Source: Prochlorococcus sp. scB243_495D8 (GTDB lineage Bacteria > Cyanobacteriota > Cyanobacteriia > PCC-6307 > Cyanobiaceae). From it: a stretch of 64,000 nt of DNA. Every line of letters begins with the position of its first letter. The stretch's first letter is position 1. This document shows positions 1-9,390 of the stretch, in pieces. The notes under the pieces were generated by a model, which searched no databases, was not told where the DNA came from, and saw only the letters and a program-made list of their open reading frames with translations. The DNA lies in the NCBI GenBank assembly GCA_000634195.1, contig JFLT01000187.1:186001-250000 (forward strand). Reading direction: 5' to 3'. Both the position numbers and the translations under genes were made by a program.

Positions 1-795
1 TTTGAACTTACTGATGCTACTGCAGAACGCTCATGCGCCGGTAGCACAATACTTTTATCCCAAGAAACTGTTCAAGAATATTTAAAAAGCAATATTTGCC
101 TGTTAGAAAAAATGATCGAGAGCAATTATGAAGATTCAAAATCGATTTCAAGAAGAATAAATGATATGAAAAATTGGTTAAAAAAACCATCATTAATTCA
201 ACCAGATTCAAACGCTCAGTATGAAGAAATCATTGAAATTGATTTAGCAAAAGTAACACAACCTATAGTTGCTTGCCCTAATGATCCAGATAATGTAAAA
301 GAAATCACTGATGTTGCAAATACAAATATTGACGAGGTTTTTATAGGTTCTTGCATGACAAATATTGGTCATTACAGAGCAGCTGCAAAAGTTCTTGAAG
401 GAGTACAAAATTTAAAAGCTAAATTATGGATTTGTCCACCAACAAAGATGGATGAAGAAACTCTAAAAGCTGAAGGCTACTATAAAATATTTGAAGATTG
501 TGGTGCAAGATTAGAGTTGCCAGGCTGTTCTTTATGTATGGGAAATCAAGCTAGAGTTGATGAAGGTTCTGTTGTATTTTCTACCAGTACAAGAAATTTT
601 GACAATAGACTTGGCAAGAATGCGCAAGTATTTTTAGGGAGTGCAGAATTGGCAGCAGTTTGTGCACTGCTAGGAAAAATACCTGAAATAGAAGAATATC
701 AGGATATTACTAAAAATAAAATTAATCCATATTCAGATGAACTTTATCGCTATCTTCAATTTGATGAAATACACGATTTCAGCTTGACAAAGTGA
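1..795 (+). CDS. acnB: Aconitate hydratase B, C-terminal part (5' end outside window)
   Basis: This is the last 265 residues of an AcnB-type aconitase, the TCA-cycle enzyme that interconverts citrate and isocitrate through a [4Fe-4S] cluster in the cytoplasm. The frame is open from base 1, so the start lies upstream. Visible signatures are the TDATAERS segment at the very start, the GSCMTNIGH motif with the first cluster cysteine (codon 352-354), and GCSLCMGNQAR, which carries the other two cluster cysteines. The downstream STSTRNFDNRLG and SAELAAVCALLGKIP segments and the C-terminal YRYLQF also match AcnB rather than AcnA/IRP aconitases. The ClC gene starts 9 bases after the stop on the same strand. 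The identification is secure; only the N-terminal domains cannot be checked. Confidence 0.96.
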   Translation, partial: FELTDATAERSCAGSTILLSQETVQEYLKSNICLLEKMIESNYEDSKSISRRINDMKNWLKKPSLIQPDSNAQYEEIIEIDLAKVTQPIVACPNDPDNVKEITDVANTNIDEVFIGSCMTNIGHYRAAAKVLEGVQNLKAKLWICPPTKMDEETLKAEGYYKIFEDCGARLELPGCSLCMGNQARVDEGSVVFSTSTRNFDNRLGKNAQVFLGSAELAAVCALLGKIPEIEEYQDITKNKINPYSDELYRYLQFDEIHDFSLTK

Positions 796-804
796 TCATG
801 GACC

Positions 805-2163
805 ATGCCAAACTTTATAAAAGATAATATTCAAAAAACAAGCAATAATTCTTCTCGTAGCATCAAAAAATTATTAAAACAAAGATCTCTAGTCGTTGCA
901 TTTTCGCTCTTATTAACAGGTCTAGGGGCTTCAATTACAAGCATATCTTTTAAAACTGGAATCTATTTTATTAATAATTGGAGATTAGCATTATTAGACC
1001 AATTCCCATCTATTGCGGTATTACCTATTTTTGGAGCTCTAGGAGGAGCTATTGCAGGATATTTGATCAAAAATATAGCACCTGCCGCAAAAGGTTCAGG
1101 TGTGAGTCAAATCATGGGTTTCTTAAGACATAAAAAAGTGCCAATGAATTTAAAAGTAGGATTAGTAAAGCTCATATCAGGAATTATTGCGATTGGTAGT
1201 GGATTCCCTTTGGGTCCAGAAGGTCCTTCAGTTCAAATGGGAGGATCCGTAGCTTGGCAAATGGCCAAGTGGCTCAAAGCTCCTACAGCTTTCAGGAGAG
1301 TAATAGTAGCAGCAGGTGGTGGAGCTGGAATAGCTGCAGTATTTAGCGCTCCATTAGGAGGGTTTATCTATGCAATAGAGGAGTTATTAAACTCTGCTAG
1401 ACCAGTAATTTTATTATTAGTAGTAATTACAACTTTTATTGCAGATTCATCTGCTGATATTATTCAAGCCTTGGGTTTAGATCCTAAAGCAGGAGGCTTT
1501 GATTTTAACCTCGGATTTTTAATTCAAAAAGAATATGACCCATCAGTTTTTTTCTTACCTGTAGATTTTATTTACTTAGTTTTACTAGGAATAATTATTG
1601 GGATATTTGCAGAATTTTACAGCAGATATGTTTTGTTAATGCAAAATCTTGGGAAAAAGTGGTATAAAAATAAATTTGTATTAAAAATGAGTATCTGTGG
1701 ACTTATTTTAGGAAGTATCTACTCTTTTTTACCCAGTACATTTCATAATTTAGATGAATTACAGAAAATAATAGCTGAACAAAATACAAGTATTGCAATT
1801 GCTTTATTAGCAGTTTTAGTACTATTTGTCACGACAGGTTTAGCTGCAGCATCCGGAGCTCCTGGAGGATTATTCTATCCAATGCTTACTTTAGGAGGGT
1901 CAATCGGACTAATAATGGGAAGCTGGGTGGAAATTGCTACAGGACATGCACCAAGTACATACATTTTTGCTGGAATGGGAGCTTTCGTAGCAGGATGTTC
2001 GCGAACGCCAATTACAGCAATGTTTTTAGCTTTTGCTTTAACAAAAAATTTATTAATAATGAAACCTGTGTTAATAAGCTGCATTGCTAGTTTCTTGGTA
2101 GCAAGAGCTTTTAATGAAGAATCAATTTATGAAAGACAAATACAAATAGAATTAGAAGACTAA
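805..2163 (+). CDS. ClC-family chloride channel/antiporter
   Basis: Multi-pass inner-membrane protein of the ClC family (452 residues), which moves Cl- by a channel mechanism or by Cl-/H+ exchange. The anion-selectivity signatures are all present: GSGVSQ at residues 97-102 (GSGIP in the E. coli protein), GPEGP at 137-141 with the gating glutamate E139, and GGLFYP at 354-359 (GxFxP). FSAPLGG at 180-186 is followed by E192-E193, the place of the internal proton glutamate, so an exchanger is more likely than a channel. There is no C-terminal CBS pair. It follows acnB by 9 bases and converges on purU with a 10-base gap. The physiological role (pH, ion or osmotic balance) is not shown by the sequence. 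Confidence 0.93.
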   Translation: MPNFIKDNIQKTSNNSSRSIKKLLKQRSLVVAFSLLLTGLGASITSISFKTGIYFINNWRLALLDQFPSIAVLPIFGALGGAIAGYLIKNIAPAAKGSGVSQIMGFLRHKKVPMNLKVGLVKLISGIIAIGSGFPLGPEGPSVQMGGSVAWQMAKWLKAPTAFRRVIVAAGGGAGIAAVFSAPLGGFIYAIEELLNSARPVILLLVVITTFIADSSADIIQALGLDPKAGGFDFNLGFLIQKEYDPSVFFLPVDFIYLVLLGIIIGIFAEFYSRYVLLMQNLGKKWYKNKFVLKMSICGLILGSIYSFLPSTFHNLDELQKIIAEQNTSIAIALLAVLVLFVTTGLAAASGAPGGLFYPMLTLGGSIGLIMGSWVEIATGHAPSTYIFAGMGAFVAGCSRTPITAMFLAFALTKNLLIMKPVLISCIASFLVARAFNEESIYERQIQIELED

Positions 2164-2173
2164 GAAACTATCT

Positions 2174-3028
2174 TCAATCAAAAACAGCAGTTTTGCTGTT
2201 ATAGACAAATACTTGATGATTTAGATGTAATCTAACTGCTCTAGCTAACGCTATTCTTTCAATATCTCTTCCTTTTCTAATCAAATCGACAACTTCATCC
2301 CTATGACTTACATTAACTGTGCATTGCTCAATTATCGGGCCTTCATCAAGATCTTCAGTAACATAGTGAGCTGTAGCACCGATTAATTTAACGCCTCTCT
2401 TCCAAGCTCGATGATATGGTTGCCCGCCCTTAAATGCAGGTAAGAAAGAATGATGAATATTTATTATTGAAGAAAACTTTTTTAAAAAAGAGTCACTCAA
2501 AATTTGCATATATTTGGCTAATACAACAAGATCAATGTCATATTCTTTTAGTAAATTTAAAAATTGATCTTCAACAATAGATTTATCAGTTTTAAAGGTA
2601 TCTATATGAACAAATTTTGCATTAAAGTCATTTGCAATATTTTCAAGATCAGAATGATTTGAAATTATTAACGGGACTTTCATTTTGAGTTCTCCATTTC
2701 TTACTCGCCAAAGTAAATCAATCAAACAATGATTTTGTTTACTCACGAAAATAGCAACATTTGGAATTTCATCTGAATAATTTACGTTAAATTTTCCATT
2801 TACTTCATCTGCAATTTTTTCAAATTCTTTATAAATTTCATCTCTGTTAAAAAAGACATTTTTACTATTCCATTCAATTCGACTAAGAAACAAACCGGCA
2901 TCTTGATCTGTATGATGATCAGAATGTTTTATGTTTCCACCATAATTTGCAATCCAACTTGTAAGTAAACTCACAAGGCCAGGACGATCGGGACAAACAA
3001 TTTTGAATATAATTGAAGGATGTTCCAA
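2174..3028 (-). CDS. purU: Formyltetrahydrofolate deformylase
   Basis: Hydrolyses 10-formyl-tetrahydrofolate to formate and tetrahydrofolate, balancing one-carbon pools and feeding formate to purine synthesis. The 284-residue protein has an N-terminal ACT domain (about residues 5-80) and a formyltransferase-like catalytic domain (about 90-280). The catalytic triad of the family is visible: N190 and H192 in NIHHSFLPAF, and D228 in TEDLDEGP. Length and domain order match PurU and exclude PurN, which lacks the ACT domain. It is transcribed away from the flavoenzyme gene at 3076; 47 bases separate the two starts, so their promoters must share that gap. Other purine genes (purL, purF, guaA) lie further right but not in an operon with it. 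Confidence 0.95.
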   Translation of the reverse strand: MEHPSIIFKIVCPDRPGLVSLLTSWIANYGGNIKHSDHHTDQDAGLFLSRIEWNSKNVFFNRDEIYKEFEKIADEVNGKFNVNYSDEIPNVAIFVSKQNHCLIDLLWRVRNGELKMKVPLIISNHSDLENIANDFNAKFVHIDTFKTDKSIVEDQFLNLLKEYDIDLVVLAKYMQILSDSFLKKFSSIINIHHSFLPAFKGGQPYHRAWKRGVKLIGATAHYVTEDLDEGPIIEQCTVNVSHRDEVVDLIRKGRDIERIALARAVRLHLNHQVFVYNSKTAVFD

Positions 3029-3075
3029 AAATCTTTAACTATTAAGTCAAATAAGCAAGTATATCTAATATATCA

Positions 3076-4158
3076 ATGAAAAGCTTAAAAGAAAATTTTC
3101 AAAAAGCACACATAGTTATAATTGGATCAGGAATTATTGGAAAATTTAACGCCTTAGAATTATCAGAATTAGGTTTCAAGGTAACGATAATAGATCCAAC
3201 TCAACTCCAAAATAGTAGCTATGCAGCCTTAGGCTTATTAATGGGTAATATGTATCAAAAAAGAAGAGGTAGAAGCTGGGATCTCAGGAAACAAAGCATT
3301 GAATTATGGCCTCAATGGATTACATTCCTGCAAAAATATAATAGTGAATTAAATATCAACAAACCATTAATACAACTAACTACTAATGAAGAAAAGTTTA
3401 AAAAATTAGAGAAATTTATTTATGAAAATAATGATAAAAACTTACAAATTTTAGAAAGAGACTCAATATTTATCAAAAATATAAATAAAGCCTTCCAAAC
3501 AAAAAATATAAAAGGAATGATTTCCTTCAAAGATGGAAGAATAAATCCTTTTTCTTTACTTCAAACATTAGATAAATATCTAAAACATAAAAAAATTAAT
3601 TTTTCAGAAGGAGAAATAATAAAAATCAGAAAGTCAAATAATCAATGGATTTCTACAACAAGAAACGATGAAAATATCAAATCTGATATGGTTATTTTGT
3701 GTAATTCACTAAAAGCAATTGATTTAATAGATGGCATATCTCACAACATCAAATTAAAACCTGTCTTGGGTCAAGCTATGGAAATTGATATAAATGATGC
3801 AGAAGTTGATTTACTATCGCTGCCAAAACAATTCAATATAAATGATAAAAATATAATTCCAAAATCAAAAAATAAGCTAATTATTGGATCAACCGACGAA
3901 TATAGTACTGAGCCAGAAAAAAATACATTCGAAAAACTCACAAATTTTCTCGATAAAAAACCAAATTGGCTGGTGAAAGGGAAGATATCTAAAAAATGGT
4001 ACGGAATAAGGTCAAGACCAGATGGTGAGCCTTCACCAATAATGAAAAATCTTGAAGATGGACTAATTATATGTACAGGTTTTTATAAAAATGGGATTTT
4101 ACTGGCTCCCGCTTGTTCTAAATGGGTTGCTAATGAAATTAAAAATTACCTTTACTAA
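3076..4158 (+). CDS. FAD-dependent oxidoreductase of the DAO (glycine/D-amino-acid oxidase) family
   Basis: A 360-residue soluble flavoenzyme of the D-amino-acid-oxidase fold. The dinucleotide-binding motif GSGIIG is at residues 17-22 and is followed by an acidic beta-strand end (IID), typical for FAD. The C-terminal region has [14 protein letters not shown] followed by the [12 protein letters not shown] segment, which resembles the GHYRNGILLAP motif of glycine oxidase ThiO. ThiO makes the iminoglycine used for the thiazole of thiamin, and thiL lies elsewhere in this window, but they are not linked, so ThiO is only a possible role. The 3' end shares four bases (CTAA) with the convergent dnaK gene, each gene using three of them as its stop. 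The family assignment is firm; the substrate is unknown. Confidence 0.85.
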   Translation: MKSLKENFQKAHIVIIGSGIIGKFNALELSELGFKVTIIDPTQLQNSSYAALGLLMGNMYQKRRGRSWDLRKQSIELWPQWITFLQKYNSELNINKPLIQLTTNEEKFKKLEKFIYENNDKNLQILERDSIFIKNINKAFQTKNIKGMISFKDGRINPFSLLQTLDKYLKHKKINFSEGEIIKIRKSNNQWISTTRNDENIKSDMVILCNSLKAIDLIDGISHNIKLKPVLGQAMEIDINDAEVDLLSLPKQFNINDKNIIPKSKNKLIIGSTDEYSTEPEKNTFEKLTNFLDKKPNWLVKGKISKKWYGIRSRPDGEPSPIMKNLEDGLIICTGFYKNGILLAPACSKWVANEIKNYLY

Positions 4159-6062
4159 TCTTTTGTTTCAGTAAAGTCTGCATCAATTACATCATCTCCA
4201 CCTTTTTCATTTGAATCACTCTGATCAGGACCGCCTGCTGCGCCAGGTGATGGTGGCTGATTGCCTGGTTGCTGATAAACAGATGAACCAACTGCATAAA
4301 GTTCTTGCTGGAGTTCTTCAAGAAGTTTTTTCATTGATTCATAATCTTCTTTTGAAGTTGCTTCTTTTAAAGCATTACTTTTTTCTTCGACTTTGGACTT
4401 TGCTGTAGCATCAATTTTGTCACCTAACTCACCAAGTTGCTTTTCTGTCTGATAAACAAGTGTTTCAGCTTGATTTTTTAAATCAATTTTTTCTCTTTTT
4501 TCTTTATCTGCAGATGCATTTGATTCAGCATCTTTTACCATTTTTTCAACTTCATTATCGGATAGAGTGGAAGCACCAGTGATAGAGATACTTTGTTCTT
4601 TACCACTTCCTTTATCTTTGGCAGTAACACTAAGAATTCCATTTGCGTCGATATCGAATGTAACTTCAATTTGCGGCACCCCTCTTGGTGCTGAAGGTAT
4701 ACCATCCAATCTAAAAGTTCCTAAGCTTTTGTTATCAGAGGCCATTTCTCTTTCGCCCTGTAAAACGTGTATTTCAACATTTGTTTGACCGTCTACAGCG
4801 GTTGAATATGTTTCAGATTTTTTCGTAGGTACTGTAGTATTTCGGTTTATCATTTTTGTCATTACTCCCCCTAAAGTCTCTACACCTAAAGAAAGTGGAG
4901 TAACGTCAAGCAACAGTATATCTTTAACCTCCCCTGCTAAAACTCCTCCCTGAATTGCAGCTCCAACAGCTACTACCTCATCTGGATTAACAGTTTGATT
5001 TGGCTCTTTGCCGATTATTTTTTTAACTAAATCTAAGACAGCAGGTATTCTAGATGAACCTCCCACCATAACAACTTCATCAATTTCACTAGTAGAAATT
5101 TTTGCATCACTTATAGCTCTCTCAACTGGGGTCTTACACCTATCAATTAAAGAAGCTGCTAATTCCTCGAATTTTGCTCTAGTAAGGTTCAAATCCAAAT
5201 GTTTTGGCCCTTCAGGAGTCGCTGTAATAAAAGGTAAATTTATTTCACTTTGTGTAGCATTTGAGAGCTCTATTTTTGCTTTTTCTGCAGCTTCAGTCAA
5301 TCTTTGTAAAGCTTGCTTATCTTGTCTAAGATCAATTCCCTCATTGGATTTAAAAGTACTAGCTAAATGATCTACGATGCATCTATCAAAATCATCACCA
5401 CCTAAATGTGTATCTCCAGATGTGGAAAGAACTTCAGTTACTCCATCACCAGCTTCAATAACTGAAACGTCAAATGTACCTCCACCTAAATCAAAAACAA
5501 GAATCTTTTCATTTTCTTTATCCAAACCATATGCTAAAGCCGCAGCAGTTGGCTCATTAACGATTCTGAGAACTTCTAAACCTGCAATCTTTCCAGCATC
5601 TTTAGTAGCCTGTCTTTGGGAATCATTAAAATAAGCTGGAACTGTAATTACAGCCTGTGTAACTTTGTCACCAAGATATTTACCTGCATCATCTGCTAGC
5701 TTTCTTAAAACTTGAGAACTAACCTCTTCAGGAGAAAACTGTTTATCCAAAATTGGGCATTTTAATTTGACACTAGAACCAGATTTTTCTACAGAATAAC
5801 TAACTTCTTTAGATTCTTCGTTGACTTCATCAACTCTTCTACCAACAAAACGTTTTGCAGAATAAAAAGTATTTTCAGGGTTCATTACAGCTTGTCTTTT
5901 TGCTATTTGTCCAACAAGCTGATCTTGATTTTTTGTATATGCAACAACTGATGGAGTAGTTCTGAAACCCTCAGCATTTGCTATTACAGTAGGCTTACCA
6001 CCTTCCATTACTGCGACACAACTATTAGTTGTTCCTAAATCAATTCCTACTACCTTACCCAT
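4155..6062 (-). CDS. dnaK: Chaperone protein DnaK (Hsp70)
   Basis: ATP-dependent Hsp70 chaperone that works with DnaJ and GrpE, both encoded at 38825-40698 on the other side of the origin. From the start chosen here the protein has 635 residues: the GIDLGTTNS phosphate loop at residues 6-14, the ATPase domain to about 380, a [11 protein letters not shown] linker, the substrate-binding domain, and a charged tail ending in [14 protein letters not shown] longer in-frame reading from 6125 adds 21 residues rich in Asn and Asp before MGKVVGID. I prefer 6062 because Hsp70 proteins start just before the GIDLGTTNS motif and because the longer form would leave only 9-54 bases for two divergent promoters with aroE. 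No CIRCE repeat (TTAGCACTC type) is visible upstream. Confidence 0.97.
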   Translation of the reverse strand: MGKVVGIDLGTTNSCVAVMEGGKPTVIANAEGFRTTPSVVAYTKNQDQLVGQIAKRQAVMNPENTFYSAKRFVGRRVDEVNEESKEVSYSVEKSGSSVKLKCPILDKQFSPEEVSSQVLRKLADDAGKYLGDKVTQAVITVPAYFNDSQRQATKDAGKIAGLEVLRIVNEPTAAALAYGLDKENEKILVFDLGGGTFDVSVIEAGDGVTEVLSTSGDTHLGGDDFDRCIVDHLASTFKSNEGIDLRQDKQALQRLTEAAEKAKIELSNATQSEINLPFITATPEGPKHLDLNLTRAKFEELAASLIDRCKTPVERAISDAKISTSEIDEVVMVGGSSRIPAVLDLVKKIIGKEPNQTVNPDEVVAVGAAIQGGVLAGEVKDILLLDVTPLSLGVETLGGVMTKMINRNTTVPTKKSETYSTAVDGQTNVEIHVLQGEREMASDNKSLGTFRLDGIPSAPRGVPQIEVTFDIDANGILSVTAKDKGSGKEQSISITGASTLSDNEVEKMVKDAESNASADKEKREKIDLKNQAETLVYQTEKQLGELGDKIDATAKSKVEEKSNALKEATSKEDYESMKKLLEELQQELYAVGSSVYQQPGNQPPSPGAAGGPDQSDSNEKGGDDVIDADFTETKD

Positions 6063-6179
6063 GGGTAAATTCTTTATATTTGCTATTCTCCATAATCGGT
6101 CATTGTCGTCATTATTGTTACTCAAAGACGGGGTGTGGTTCCCGAACAGACCATTACTTTTAGGGTTAAAATTTTAAAT

Positions 6180-7040
6180 ATGATTTCAAGTAAGACATCT
6201 TTCATCGCATTAATTGGCAATCCAGTAAGCCATTCTTTGTCTCCAATTATCCAAAATGCTGCCCTTCAATATTTAGGCTTGGATTTAATTTATATTTCTG
6301 TACCCTGTAAAGATGAAGATCTAGAATTAGTTCTTAATTCTTTTAAAAGGATTAATTGCAAGGGTTTAAACATTACAATTCCACACAAAGAAAAAGTATT
6401 TAACCTTTGTAGTGAAATCTCCCCTATTGCTAACAAACTTAAAGCAATTAATACCCTCAAATTAAATTCTGAAAATGAATGGAGCGCAACTAATACGGAT
6501 GTAGAGGGATTTATTTATCCATTAAAAAATTTAAAATTAGCAAAGAAAAAATCAATAGTTCTTGGCTCCGGGGGTGCGGCAAGATCTGTTATTCAAGGTT
6601 TAATAAATTTAAATCTTTCAACAATTTCAGTAATATCACGTAACAAAACATCACTAGATGAATTAAGAAAAAACTTTGAAAATCAAATTGAACTTCAGAG
6701 CTTCTTAAATAACGATAATCAAGCTCAAAATTTAATTGAAGAAGCAGATTTAGTTGTAAATACAACACCAGTAGGAATGAAAACAGCTAAAAATGAAATG
6801 AATTTATTGCCATATGGAGATTATTTTTGGAGATCTCTTAACTCAAAAACTATTGTTTATGATTTGATATATAATCCTGCTCCGACTCATCTATTAAAAT
6901 TTAGCGCCAATAAAGGATGCATGACTATAGATGGTTTGCAAATGCTTGTTGCCCAAGGAATAAAATCATTATCATTTTGGACAGATGGTTTAGAAGTACC
7001 TTTTCATGTAATGAATGACGCACTCAAAAATCATCTTTAA
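6180..7040 (+). CDS. aroE: Shikimate dehydrogenase
   Basis: NADPH-dependent reduction of 3-dehydroshikimate to shikimate in aromatic amino-acid synthesis. The 286-residue protein shows the shikimate-binding serines in SHSLSP (S19, S21), the catalytic lysine K70 in NITIPHK, N91, catalytic D107 in NTDVEG, and the nucleotide-binding loop GSGGAA at 129-134. A GTG at 6135 is in frame and would add 15 residues, but the ATG at 6180 puts the conserved IGNPVSHS motif at the usual distance from the N-terminus. It is transcribed divergently from dnaK. The following 90 bases lead to rpsF on the same strand. Confidence 0.95.
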   Translation: MISSKTSFIALIGNPVSHSLSPIIQNAALQYLGLDLIYISVPCKDEDLELVLNSFKRINCKGLNITIPHKEKVFNLCSEISPIANKLKAINTLKLNSENEWSATNTDVEGFIYPLKNLKLAKKKSIVLGSGGAARSVIQGLINLNLSTISVISRNKTSLDELRKNFENQIELQSFLNNDNQAQNLIEEADLVVNTTPVGMKTAKNEMNLLPYGDYFWRSLNSKTIVYDLIYNPAPTHLLKFSANKGCMTIDGLQMLVAQGIKSLSFWTDGLEVPFHVMNDALKNHL

Positions 7041-7066
7041 AATAATGCTAATTTTCAAGGAACTGC

Positions 7067-7122
7067 ACATCATGATGTATCGTTAAAGATGAACAGACGC
7101 TCATGACATCATTTTTATGAGC
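7067..7122 (+). promoter_or_regulatory. Leader of rpsF with a 12-bp palindrome and a short hairpin
   Basis: The 90-base gap before rpsF holds a perfect palindrome, ACATCATGATGT, at 7067-7078, and a second inverted repeat, GCTCAT (7099-7104) with ATGAGC (7117-7122) around a 12-base loop. The second lies 8 bases before the rpsF TTG start. In other bacteria S6, with S18, can bind its own leader, so autoregulation is conceivable, but the known S6:S18 recognition structure is not recognisable here. Both repeats are seen directly; the function is inference. Confidence 0.3.
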
Positions 7123-7130
7123 CAAAGACC

Positions 7131-7604
7131 TTGTCTGAAACTATGAACGATCAACAATCTTATTACGAAACCATGTATATCCTCCGCCCAGATATTGCGG
7201 AAGATGAAGTAACTAACCACATTGATAAATACAATAAGCTTTTAGAAGAATTTGGTGGTACCATCCTCGATAGTCAAATGAGAGGTAAAAGAAGATTAGC
7301 CTATCAAATAGCAAAACATAGAGAAGGTATTTACGTCCAACTAAGTCATCAAGGAGATGGACAACATATTTTCAAAATCGAAAAAGCAATGAGACTAAGT
7401 GAAGATGTTATTAGATACATGACCGTTAAACAAGAAGGTCCCTTGCCAACTTCAAGACCTTCTACAAAGAGTTCAACTAAAGCTGATGATAAAGAAAATC
7501 TAGAAACTAAAGTTGAATCTAAGGAAGAACAATCAGTAGTAAGCGCAAATACTTCCACTTCGGGAAAAGATGATACTGAAACTAAAGAAAATGCAGAATC
7601 TTAA
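7131..7604 (+). CDS. rpsF: 30S ribosomal protein S6 with an extended C-terminal tail
   Basis: Ribosomal protein S6 of the small-subunit platform. The core is clear: [11 protein letters not shown] near the N-terminus, then [20 protein letters not shown] and [20 protein letters not shown]. At 157 residues it is longer than many bacterial S6 proteins because about 50 residues after the core form a Ser/Thr/Lys/Glu-rich, probably disordered tail. The reading used here starts at TTG 7131; an ATG at 7143, four codons later, is an equally acceptable start and the choice cannot be settled from one sequence. The stop lies only 3 bases from the convergent argG stop, leaving no space for a separate terminator. 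rpsR is not adjacent. Confidence 0.95.
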   Translation: MSETMNDQQSYYETMYILRPDIAEDEVTNHIDKYNKLLEEFGGTILDSQMRGKRRLAYQIAKHREGIYVQLSHQGDGQHIFKIEKAMRLSEDVIRYMTVKQEGPLPTSRPSTKSSTKADDKENLETKVESKEEQSVVSANTSTSGKDDTETKENAES

Positions 7605-7607
7605 ATG

Positions 7608-8822
7608 TTAATCTTTTGTTTTTGAATTTAATTCAGCCCATATTTTATTAGACATACCCCACATATAAATAAAACCCTCTGCTAAAGAATGATTGAAAAC
7701 ATCGTCTTTGCTATAAGTTGCCAAATCTTCTCTGTAAAGTGAATTATTTTCCGACATTCTACCGATTACTATTGCATTCCCCTTATGAAGTCTAATCTTT
7801 ACTCTTCCATTAACTGCAGTTTGAGTCGACGAAATAAATGAATCTAAACTATCTTTAAGAGGTCCAAACCAAAAACCTTGATAGACAAGTTGACCCCATT
7901 TTTTTTCAACTGTTCCTTTAAAGTCAACAACGTCTGGATTTAATGTAATGCTTTCTAATTCTTTGTGAGCTTTAATTAAAAGCAAGAGGCCTGGTGTTTC
8001 ATAAATCTCTCTACTTTTAATTCCTACTACTCGATCTTCAATCATATCAATTCTTCCAAAACCATGCTCACCTGCGAGAACATTAGCTTTTTTAATAATC
8101 TCTACGGGGGTTAGAGATTCATCATTAATTCCTATAGGAAACCCATTTTTAAAAATAATTTCTACTTCTTGAGGAGAATCAGGTGAATTATCAACTGATG
8201 ATGTCATTGAAAATATATCCTCAGGTGCTTCTTGCATTGGGTCTTCTAATATTCCTGCTTCAATACTCCTACCAAGTAAGTTAACGTCTATAGAATATGG
8301 TGATTTTTTTGATACTGGCGCAGGTATACCAAATTTTTCTCCATACACTATTGCCTCTTCTCTACTCATATTCCACTCCCTAGCAGGAGTAATTATTTTT
8401 AAATCAGGACCTAAAGCGTTAATTGCTAAATCGAACCGAACTTGATCATTCCCTTTACCAGTACATCCATGAGCTACTGCATCAGCATTAATCTCTCTAG
8501 CAATATTGACAAGATTTTCAGCAATTAAAGGCCTAGCAAGAGCAGTAGATAAGGGATATTTATCTAAATATAATGCGTTTGCTCTAATGGCTGGAAAAGC
8601 GTATCTCTCAACAAAACTATTCACTAAATTGCCAACGATTGATTTAGATGCACCAGAGTTTAAAGCTTTTTGCTTAATAAGTTCTAAATCCTCGCCTTGT
8701 CCAAGATCTGCTACAAAAGTAACTACTTCTGAAATTCCATATTCATTCTTCAAATATGGAATGCAAACGCTCGTATCTACGCCACCAGAATAAGCTAGTA
8801 CAACTTTTTTTACCTGCTGCAT
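7608..8822 (-). CDS. argG: Argininosuccinate synthase
   Basis: Condenses citrulline and aspartate with ATP to argininosuccinate in arginine synthesis; argH, the next enzyme, is at 35172-36551 in this window. The 404-residue protein begins [15 protein letters not shown] (the ATP-pyrophosphatase P-loop SGGVDTS at 12-18) and contains [14 protein letters not shown], the citrulline/aspartate-binding region, and [14 protein letters not shown]. Length is normal for the family. It converges on rpsF with a 3-base gap. A possible small membrane protein lies just upstream on the same strand. Confidence 0.97.
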   Translation of the reverse strand: MQQVKKVVLAYSGGVDTSVCIPYLKNEYGISEVVTFVADLGQGEDLELIKQKALNSGASKSIVGNLVNSFVERYAFPAIRANALYLDKYPLSTALARPLIAENLVNIAREINADAVAHGCTGKGNDQVRFDLAINALGPDLKIITPAREWNMSREEAIVYGEKFGIPAPVSKKSPYSIDVNLLGRSIEAGILEDPMQEAPEDIFSMTSSVDNSPDSPQEVEIIFKNGFPIGINDESLTPVEIIKKANVLAGEHGFGRIDMIEDRVVGIKSREIYETPGLLLLIKAHKELESITLNPDVVDFKGTVEKKWGQLVYQGFWFGPLKDSLDSFISSTQTAVNGRVKIRLHKGNAIVIGRMSENNSLYREDLATYSKDDVFNHSLAEGFIYMWGMSNKIWAELNSKTKD

Positions 8823-8859
8823 CTAAATTTGCTCCATAAATTTAAATTTTTTGACGTAA

Positions 8860-9054
8860 TTAAGAATTTGAATACTTATTAATGACTAATACTATTGTAA
8901 CTAAAAGAGCTGGGCCAAAAACTAGTAACAAGAGAAGAAAGTTATTAATTATTAAAACATTGGGATTCAAAAATCCAAAAAGTTTTAATAATCCAGATAG
9001 CAGGAATGAAATTAGCCAGATAAAAAAGTATTTTAAATTTCCTTTATCAAACAA
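8860..9054 (-). CDS. Possible small two-helix membrane protein
   Basis: An open frame of 64 residues with two long hydrophobic segments (about residues 9-28 and 33-58) and a short polar tail. It has no ATG; the best start is TTG at 9054, and no in-frame ATG lies upstream before the reading frame closes. It sits between argG (37 bases downstream) and the divergent DUF3134 gene at 9109, and otherwise the 286-base gap would be empty. The hydrophobic pattern is what a genuine small membrane protein would show, but AT-rich DNA readily yields Phe/Leu/Ile-rich frames by chance. I do not recognise the family. Confidence 0.4.
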   Translation of the reverse strand: MFDKGNLKYFFIWLISFLLSGLLKLFGFLNPNVLIINNFLLLLLVFGPALLVTIVLVINKYSNS

Positions 9055-9108
9055 AGTTTTTAAGTGTGCATCATTATGTATTATCTTATATATAGAACAT
9101 AACCTTTA

Positions 9109-9390
9109 ATGGATTCAAATAAATTAAAACTTAGATTAGACGACATTTCTGAAGTCAATCCTGCTTTAACTTGCTACCACAGGGATGATCCAGCTCCTGT
9201 ATTACCACTAAGAGAGGAACCTGATCTACTATCATGGCTCGAAAATACAGGTAGACTTGTTGCAGAAAAAGATGGAGATTCACAAGAGATTAGTACTATA
9301 GAAGAAGAAGAACTTTCAGCACTTATGGGAGAAAAAGAAGATTATAAAACTGAAGAAGATCCTTCATTAGAAGATGATTGGGAAGATTAA
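9109..9390 (+). CDS. DUF3134 family protein
   Basis: A 93-residue acidic cytoplasmic protein of the cyanobacterial DUF3134 family, function unknown. The family core is visible: NPALTCYHRDDPAPVLPLRE followed by EPDLLSWLENTGRLV. The C-terminal half is almost entirely Glu/Asp and probably disordered. Its last 17 bases overlap the start of mraY in another frame, so the two are very likely cotranscribed and perhaps translationally coupled. The mraY link suggests, but does not show, a role connected with the cell envelope. Confidence 0.85.
   Translation: MDSNKLKLRLDDISEVNPALTCYHRDDPAPVLPLREEPDLLSWLENTGRLVAEKDGDSQEISTIEEEELSALMGEKEDYKTEEDPSLEDDWED

Noticed and set aside
5008..5634. Plus-strand frames (120 and 85 codons) inside dnaK
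   Set aside because: They are antisense shadows of the highly conserved DnaK ATPase domain; their compositions (Ser/Pro/Ala-rich) follow from the complement of dnaK codons.
6063..6125. 21-residue N-terminal extension of DnaK
   Set aside because: Hsp70 proteins begin near GIDLGTTNS; the extension (Asn/Asp-rich) would use up the divergent promoter region with aroE.
6166..6177. Palindrome TTAAAATTTTAA before aroE
   Set aside because: A pure A/T palindrome of this length is expected by chance in such sequence.
8882..9109. 75-codon plus-strand frame upstream of the DUF3134 gene
   Set aside because: Opposite strand to a more protein-like hydrophobic frame; its composition is random-looking (Lys/Asn/Ile) and it ends by overlapping the next ATG.
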